A stretch of DNA of 64,000 nucleotides from assembly GCF_041729615.1 (NCBI RefSeq), contig NZ_CP154874.1:2547001-2611000 (forward strand), read 5' to 3'. The position numbers were made by a program, and so were the translations under genes. Positions 59,147 through 64,000 of the stretch are shown one piece after another; within the stretch, counting starts at the first letter, position 1; each line of letters opens with the position of its first letter. This DNA comes from Pseudomonas alcaligenes. GTDB lineage: Bacteria > Pseudomonadota > Gammaproteobacteria > Pseudomonadales > Pseudomonadaceae. Below the pieces are notes generated by a model. That model had not been told where the DNA came from. It searched no databases and saw nothing but the letters and a program-made list of their open reading frames with translations.

Positions 59147-59851
59147 CTAACGCATGGCGCTCCAGCCGGCCAGCAGCGCCGGCAGCTCGGCCAGGCGGCG
59201 GATCTGTGCGTCCGGCGTGGCCTCGCCCTGCCAGTCCTTGCCCTGCGGGTTGAACCAGATGGCGCGCAGGCCGGCGGCCTTGGCCCCGGCGATGTCGTCG
59301 CCGGGATGGTCGCCGATGTGCGCGGCCTGCGGCGCCTCGACCCCGGCGCGCTGCAGGGCGGCCTGGAAGGGCTTGGGATCGGGCTTGCCGATGCCCATCT
59401 GCTCGGCGCTGATGGCGAAGCGGAAGTAGTCGGCCAGGCCCAGGCGGGCCACCTCGGCATTGCCGTTGGTGATCACGCCGAGGATGTAGCGCTCGGCCAG
59501 GTGTTCGAGGATGCGGTGCACGTCGGGAAAGAACTCGACCCGGTGGCGCGCGGCGAGGAACACCTGGAAGCCCTGCTCGGCCAGTGCCTGCGCTTCCAGC
59601 GCGGGATAGCCGGCCTCCGCCAGGGCGTGGAACAGGATGCGCCGGCGCAGCTCGCTGAGGCGATGCTTGAGCATGGGATCCGCGCCCAGCAGGCGTGCGC
59701 GAATCGCCCACAGGTGCTCGATCGGCACCGGCCCCAGGCGCGGCGCTTCGGCAGCCAGCCAGTCACGCAGGGCGGCCTCGGCGCCGTGCATCACCGGGGC
59801 TACATCCCACAGGGTGTCGTCGAGGTCGAAGGTGATCAGGCGCAGGCTCAT
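59147..59851 (-). CDS. HAD family hydrolase (YigB type)
   Basis: 234 aa. Catalytic motif [14 protein letters not shown], motif II region [10 protein letters not shown], motif [17 protein letters not shown] and [18 protein letters not shown]. In E. coli the homologue YigB is a phosphatase for FMN and sugar phosphates. Overlaps xerC by 4 bp; last gene of the lysA-dapF-xerC cluster. Confidence 0.92.
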   Translation of the reverse strand: MSLRLITFDLDDTLWDVAPVMHGAEAALRDWLAAEAPRLGPVPIEHLWAIRARLLGADPMLKHRLSELRRRILFHALAEAGYPALEAQALAEQGFQVFLAARHRVEFFPDVHRILEHLAERYILGVITNGNAEVARLGLADYFRFAISAEQMGIGKPDPKPFQAALQRAGVEAPQAAHIGDHPGDDIAGAKAAGLRAIWFNPQGKDWQGEATPDAQIRRLAELPALLAGWSAMR

Positions 59852-60744
59852 GGGGTCTCGCTCTTGCGTTTGGCGCGGGGGTGGGCGCCGTCGTAGACCT
59901 TGGCCAGGTGCTGGAAGTCCAGGTGGGTGTAGATCTGCGTGGTGGCGATATCGGCATGGCCGAGCAGCTCCTGCACGGCGCGCAGGTCCTGGCTGGATTC
60001 CAGCATGTGGCTGGCGAAGGAGTGTCGCAGCATGTGCGGGTGCAGGTGCTGGCCCAGCTCGCGCACACCGGCCTGGCGTACCCGCAGCTGGATGGCGCGG
60101 GGGGTCAGGCGCTTGCCCTGGCGGCCGACGAACACCGCACCATCCTGCGGGTTGCTCAGGGCGCGCAGTGGCAGCCAGGCCTGCATGGCCTCGCAGGCCT
60201 TGCGTCCGACCGGCAGCTCGCGCGCCTTGTTGCCCTTGCCGCGCACCCGGACCAGGCCGGCGGGCAGGTCGAGGCCGTCGAGATCCAGGCCGACCAGCTC
60301 GGACAGGCGCAGGCCGGAGGAATAGAACAGCTCGAGCATGGCCTGGTCGCGGCGGGCGATGAAGTCGTCCTCCACGCCGCCATCCAGCAGCTGCGCCGTG
60401 CGGTCGGCATCCAGCGCGCGCGGCAGGCGGCGCTCGCCCTTGGGCGCGGACAGGCCGCCCGCCGGGTCATGCCGGCACTGGCCCTCGCGATTGAGGTACT
60501 GGTAGAAACCGCGCACGGCCGAGAGCAGGCGCGCCAGCGAACGGCTGGACTGACCCTGGGCATGCAGGCGGGCGACGAAGCTACGCAGGCTGCGGGTGTC
60601 GAGGTCGGCCCAGCTGGCGATGGCGCCCTTCTCGCACAGGGCGAGCACTTTCAGCAGGTCGCGGCGATAGCCATCGAGGGTATGGCTGGACACCTGGCGT
60701 TCGCTGCGCAGGTGTTCGAGGAAGGCGTCGAGGCTGCTCTGCAT
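59848..60744 (-). CDS. xerC: Site-specific tyrosine recombinase XerC
   Basis: 298 aa recombinase resolving chromosome dimers at dif together with XerD. N-terminal core-binding domain ([23 protein letters not shown]), catalytic Arg in [29 protein letters not shown] and catalytic Tyr in [19 protein letters not shown]. Full length. dapF-DUF484-xerC-HAD order matches the conserved gammaproteobacterial cluster. Confidence 0.96.
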   Translation of the reverse strand: MQSSLDAFLEHLRSERQVSSHTLDGYRRDLLKVLALCEKGAIASWADLDTRSLRSFVARLHAQGQSSRSLARLLSAVRGFYQYLNREGQCRHDPAGGLSAPKGERRLPRALDADRTAQLLDGGVEDDFIARRDQAMLELFYSSGLRLSELVGLDLDGLDLPAGLVRVRGKGNKARELPVGRKACEAMQAWLPLRALSNPQDGAVFVGRQGKRLTPRAIQLRVRQAGVRELGQHLHPHMLRHSFASHMLESSQDLRAVQELLGHADIATTQIYTHLDFQHLAKVYDGAHPRAKRKSETP

Positions 60745-60787
60745 GGCGACTCCGGCAGACGACGATGGGCCGCACGCGGCCCGGGGC

Positions 60788-61483
60788 TTAGCGTACCGAG
60801 CGCAGCGGCGCGGCGAAGCGTGGCAGGACGCGGGCCAGGACCTCGGCGACGTAGCCGAGGAACAGGGTGCCGAGGCTGCTCTTGTAGTGCTGCGGGTCCG
60901 GGCTGCCGATGGCCAGCACGCCGTGCAGGCCCTGGTGGGTCAGGCTAACCACGGCGGCCGAGCCGACCTGGGTGCATTCGTCCGCGCCGAAGATGAACTC
61001 CAGCTCGGCCGGGCGCAGCACGCCGCAGGTGGTCTTGCCGCCGCCGAGCAGGCCGCCGATGGCCTGGTGGGCCTCGGCCGAGCTGACCGAACGACCGACG
61101 CCCAGCGGCGTTTCGCTGAACAGGATGAGGCTGACGAAGGGCACCTGGAACTCATGGCGCAGGCTGTCTTCCACCGCGCCGATGACTTCTTCCAGGCTGC
61201 CGGCATCGAGCAGGCCGAGCACCAGGCGGCGGGTCTTGTCGAACAGGCGGTCGTTGTCGCGGGCCACGTCCATCAGCTGCGACAGGCGATGGCGCATCTC
61301 GATGTTGCGCTCGCGCAGCAGCTTGACCTGGCGCTCCACCAGCGACACGGCCTCGCCGGGCTGGTGCGGAATGCGCAGCTCGGGGATCAGCTCCTCATGG
61401 TCGACGAAGAATTCCGGGTGCTGCCGCAGGTAGGCGGCGACGCTCTCGGAGTCGAGTTTCACGAGCTGATCCTGGTCACTCAT
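60788..61483 (-). CDS. DUF484 family protein (GAF-like)
   Basis: 231 aa. ATG 61483 ([60 protein letters not shown]) starts a conserved N-terminus with a helical segment, then a GAF-like domain. Cytoplasmic; function unknown. Overlaps the dapF stop by 4 bp. Confidence 0.93.
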   Translation of the reverse strand: MSDQDQLVKLDSESVAAYLRQHPEFFVDHEELIPELRIPHQPGEAVSLVERQVKLLRERNIEMRHRLSQLMDVARDNDRLFDKTRRLVLGLLDAGSLEEVIGAVEDSLRHEFQVPFVSLILFSETPLGVGRSVSSAEAHQAIGGLLGGGKTTCGVLRPAELEFIFGADECTQVGSAAVVSLTHQGLHGVLAIGSPDPQHYKSSLGTLFLGYVAEVLARVLPRFAAPLRSVR

Positions 61484-62310
61484 AGACGAACCTGTCCTTC
61501 GTACACGCGAACGGCGGGTCCGGTCATCATAACCGGCTGGCCGGGCCCTGCCCACTCGATGGACAACTTGCCGCCCGGCAGCTCCAGCTGCAACGGCGAG
61601 TCCATCCAGCCCTGGCGGATGGCGGCCACGGCCGCGGCGCAGGCGCCGGTGCCGCAGGCCTGGGTCTCGCCGGCGCCGCGTTCCCACACGCGCAGGCGCG
61701 CCTGCTTGCGGTCGATGACCTGCAGGAAGCCGACGTTGACCCGCTTGGGGAAGCGCGGGTGGTGTTCCAGCTTCGGTCCCAGGCTGTGCACCGGCGCGCT
61801 GTCGACGTTGTCGACGCGCAGCACGGCGTGCGGGTTGCCCATGGACACGGCGGCCAGCTGCACGGACTGACCGTCCACCTCCACCGCGTAGCTGAGCGCC
61901 TCGGCGTCGGCCTGGAAGGGGATCTGCTCGGGGACCAGGCGCGGCGCGCCCATGTCCACGGTGACCTGGCCGTCCGGACGCAGGTTGAGCTCGATGATGC
62001 CGCCCTTGGTCTCGACGCGGATCTGCTTCTTCACGGTCAGGCGCTTGTCCACCACGAAGCGGGCGAAGCAGCGCGCGCCGTTGCCGCACTGTTCCACTTC
62101 CGAACCGTCGGAGTTGAAGATGCGGTAGCGGAAGTCCACGTCCGGGTTGGTGGGCGCCTCCACCAGCAACAGCTGGTCGAAGCCGACGCCGGTGTGGCGG
62201 TCGCCCCAGGCCTTGGCGTGCTTGGGCTGGATATGCGCGTGCTGGCTGATCAGGTCGAGGACCATGAAGTCGTTGCCGAGGCCGTGCATCTTGGTGAAGC
62301 GCAATAGCAT
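61480..62310 (-). CDS. dapF: Diaminopimelate epimerase DapF
   Basis: 276 aa enzyme turning LL- into meso-diaminopimelate for lysine and peptidoglycan. Both catalytic cysteines are present: [15 protein letters not shown] and [18 protein letters not shown] 62310 ([20 protein letters not shown]) is the family start; the extension to 62397 is rejected. 10 bp downstream of lysA. Confidence 0.97.
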   Translation of the reverse strand: MLLRFTKMHGLGNDFMVLDLISQHAHIQPKHAKAWGDRHTGVGFDQLLLVEAPTNPDVDFRYRIFNSDGSEVEQCGNGARCFARFVVDKRLTVKKQIRVETKGGIIELNLRPDGQVTVDMGAPRLVPEQIPFQADAEALSYAVEVDGQSVQLAAVSMGNPHAVLRVDNVDSAPVHSLGPKLEHHPRFPKRVNVGFLQVIDRKQARLRVWERGAGETQACGTGACAAAVAAIRQGWMDSPLQLELPGGKLSIEWAGPGQPVMMTGPAVRVYEGQVRL

Positions 62311-62320
62311 GATCGCGCCC

Positions 62321-63568
62321 TCACTGCGGCAGCAGGCTTTCGCCGGCGTAGAGTTCGGCGAGGGTCTCGCGGCGACGCACCTCGAAGGCCTGCTCACCGT
62401 CCACCAGCACCTCGGCGGCGCGGCCGCGGGTGTTGTAGTTGGAACTCATGACGAAGCCGTAGGCGCCGGCCGAGCGCACGGCCAGCAGGTCGCCTTCGGC
62501 CAGCACCAGCTCGCGGCCCTTGGCCAGGAAGTCGCCGGTCTCGCAGATCGGCCCGACCAGGTCGTAGTTGCGCGCCTCGCCGTCACGCGGCTGCACCGGG
62601 GTGACGTCCATCCAGGCCTGGTACAGGGCCGGGCGGATCAGGTCGTTCATCGCCGCGTCGACGATGGCGAAGTCCTTGTGCGCGGTGTGCTTGAGGTATT
62701 CCACGCGGGTCAGCAGCACGCCGGCGTTGGCCACGATGGAACGGCCCGGCTCGAACACCAGGGCCAGCTCGCGACCCTTGAGGTGCTCGCGTACGGCGGC
62801 GATGTAGTCGCCGGCCAGCGGCGGCTGCTCGTCGCGGTACTGCACGCCGAGGCCGCCACCGAGGTCCAGGTGCTGGATCTGGATGCCTTGCGCGGCCAGC
62901 TGGTCGACCAGTGCCAGCAGGCGCTCCAGGGCGTCGAGGAAGGGCGGCAGGCTGGTCAGCTGCGAACCGATGTGGCAGTCCACGCCGACGATGCGCAGGT
63001 TCGCCAGTTCGGCGGCGCGGGCATACACGGCCGGGGCCTGCTCGATGTCGATGCCGAACTTGTTTTCTTTCAGGCCGGTGGAGATGTACGGGTGGGTGCC
63101 GGCGTCCACGTCCGGGTTGACCCGCAGCGAGATGCTGGCGGTCTTGCCCAGTTCGGCGGCCACCAGCTGCAGGCGCTCCAGCTCGTCCACCGATTCGACG
63201 TTGAAGCAGTGCACGCCCACTTCGAGGGCACGGCGCATGTCGTCGCGGGTCTTGCCGACGCCGGAGAAGACGATCTTGCTCGGCTCGCCACCGGCGGCCA
63301 GCACACGCTCCAGTTCGCCGCGGGAGACGATGTCGAAGCCGGCGCCGAGGCGCGTCAGGACGTTCAGCACGCCCAGGTTGGAGTTGGCCTTGACCGCGAA
63401 GCACACCAGGTGCGGCATGCCTGCCAGGGCATCGGCATAGGCGCGGTACTGCGCCTCGATGTGGGCGCGGGAGTAGACGTAGGTGGGCGTGCCGAAGCGT
63501 TCGGCGATGGCGGACAGGGCCACGCCCTCCGCGAACAGTTGCCCGTCGCGGCTGGTAAAGGCTTGCAT
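62321..63568 (-). CDS. lysA: Diaminopimelate decarboxylase LysA
   Basis: 415 aa PLP enzyme making lysine from meso-diaminopimelate, the last step. PLP-binding Lys in [16 protein letters not shown], plus [22 protein letters not shown] and [13 protein letters not shown]. 9 bp after lptM. Acts directly downstream of the dapF product. Confidence 0.97.
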   Translation of the reverse strand: MQAFTSRDGQLFAEGVALSAIAERFGTPTYVYSRAHIEAQYRAYADALAGMPHLVCFAVKANSNLGVLNVLTRLGAGFDIVSRGELERVLAAGGEPSKIVFSGVGKTRDDMRRALEVGVHCFNVESVDELERLQLVAAELGKTASISLRVNPDVDAGTHPYISTGLKENKFGIDIEQAPAVYARAAELANLRIVGVDCHIGSQLTSLPPFLDALERLLALVDQLAAQGIQIQHLDLGGGLGVQYRDEQPPLAGDYIAAVREHLKGRELALVFEPGRSIVANAGVLLTRVEYLKHTAHKDFAIVDAAMNDLIRPALYQAWMDVTPVQPRDGEARNYDLVGPICETGDFLAKGRELVLAEGDLLAVRSAGAYGFVMSSNYNTRGRAAEVLVDGEQAFEVRRRETLAELYAGESLLPQ

Positions 63569-63577
63569 GGAACCCCC

Positions 63578-63715
63578 TTAGAGGAAGACGTCTTTGTCGC
63601 GTTCTTTGACGGTCTTGTCGTCGTCGGGCAGGTACAGCGGGCCTTTCTGGCCACAGCCGGCGAGGGCGGCGGTGAACACGGCGAGCGCGATGAAGGGCAG
63701 CAGCAGGCGCTTCAT
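63578..63715 (-). CDS. lptM: LPS-translocon maturation chaperone LptM (YifL/LppL lipoprotein)
   Basis: 45 aa small lipoprotein. [30 protein letters not shown] shows a signal with lipobox LAGC and the conserved [10 protein letters not shown]; a charged tail follows ([14 protein letters not shown]). LptM assists disulfide maturation of LptD in E. coli. Start ATG 63715, not the upstream ATG at 63760. Confidence 0.92.
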   Translation of the reverse strand: MKRLLLPFIALAVFTAALAGCGQKGPLYLPDDDKTVKERDKDVFL

Positions 63716-63749
63716 GGTGGAGTCCTTTGCAAAATCGTGAATGGCCCGG

Positions 63750-63778
63750 AGTATACCCACCCCCCGGCCCCTTGCCTA
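63750..63778 (-). promoter_or_regulatory. Sigma-70-like promoter for lptM-lysA cluster
   Basis: On the minus strand TAGGCA, 17 nt, TATACT; the -10 ends 34 bp before the lptM ATG. The -35 matches TTGACA at four of six positions. Confidence 0.55.
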
Positions 63779-63880
63779 TGCACGCCTGGCGGGGGCTGCG
63801 CCCCTTGTCGTGGCGCGTTCGGCTTGCCCGTGCCGGCCGGTTTGCGGCTAGCATGGCGGCTAAAAAATCACGGAGTCGCG

Positions 63881-64000
63881 ATGGAAGTCCCCGTTCCCGC
63901 CGCCAGCTCGGTCTCGGTCGCCTACCTGCAGGGCCTGCTCGACTACCTGGAACGCCAGGGCTTCGCCAGCGCCGAGCTGCTGGCCAAGGTGCAGCTGAAC
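63881..64000 (+). CDS. Probable AraC-type regulator, N-terminal fragment (cut by window)
   Basis: Forty codons are visible from ATG 63881 after CACGGAGTCGCG: MEVPVPAASSVSVAYLQGLL then DYLERQGFASAELLAKVQLN. This resembles the start of the arabinose-binding-like N-terminal domain found in AraC-type regulators of the OruR/ArgR branch, but the fragment is too short for a firm call. It is not CyaY, which I would expect here from P. aeruginosa. Confidence 0.45.
   Translation, partial: MEVPVPAASSVSVAYLQGLLDYLERQGFASAELLAKVQLN

Overview
The window looks like a stretch of core chromosome from a Pseudomonas-type gammaproteobacterium. The base composition is very GC-rich (by eye), the genes are tightly packed, and the gene order resembles what I recall of Pseudomonas chromosomes: pstAB-phoU, phoRB-ubiA-ubiC, recG-oxyR next to exbBD-tonB, gmk-rpoZ-spoT-ridA, dadA-ridA-dadX, rep, glnK-amtB, and lptM-lysA-dapF-DUF484-xerC-HAD. 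No rRNA, tRNA, insertion sequence, prophage or CRISPR array was seen. The species cannot be fixed from the sequence alone.

Layout. 1-9083: phosphate regulon. The end of pstA, pstB and phoU lead into a CheY-like regulator and an M23 peptidase; a CNNM/CorC-type protein, phoR and phoB lie on the other strand, with a Pho box before phoB. 9103-12822: ubiquinone entry genes ubiA and ubiC, a rubredoxin, an HU protein, an SCP2-like protein and an exported protein of unknown role. 12868-22183: an HDOD protein, recG-oxyR and the exbB-exbD-tonB energy module, an epimerase-like gene, then an exported protein built of 17-residue repeats and a lipoprotein at the tail of the spoT cluster. 22224-29676: spoT, rpoZ, gmk, yicC, rph, membrane proteins, a YegP-like protein and rpiA.

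29805-50794 holds polyamine and amino-acid catabolism genes: an aldehyde dehydrogenase (kauB/pauC type), a pauB-type FAD oxidoreductase, the cupin-XRE regulator pauR and a pauD/puuD-type gamma-glutamyl hydrolase, interleaved with D-alanine catabolism (Lrp-type regulator, dadA, RidA, dadX). Similar AT-rich motifs lie before the polyamine genes and may be shared operators. The same region carries an MFS transporter, a DUF4892-OmpA protein, a MocR regulator, cytochrome c5, rep helicase, a GGDEF/EAL protein, a MATE pump and a LysR regulator, plus REP-like palindromes.

50842-58149: a BCCT transporter, a ComM/YifB ATPase, ubiK, then nitrogen control: glnK behind a sigma-54-like promoter and an NtrC-like site, followed by two different ammonium transporter genes. 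58247-64000: a YjbQ protein, the RNA-polymerase-associated SutA, the conserved lptM-lysA-dapF-DUF484-xerC-HAD cluster on the minus strand, and the first 40 codons of a probable AraC-type regulator.

Nothing in the window is a clear-cut new defence or mobile system. The least explained items are the repeat protein/lipoprotein pair (20704-21794), the YbaK-like/HDOD fusion, the structured intergenic stretches at 31879-32194 and 38244-38405, and the possible polyamine operators.
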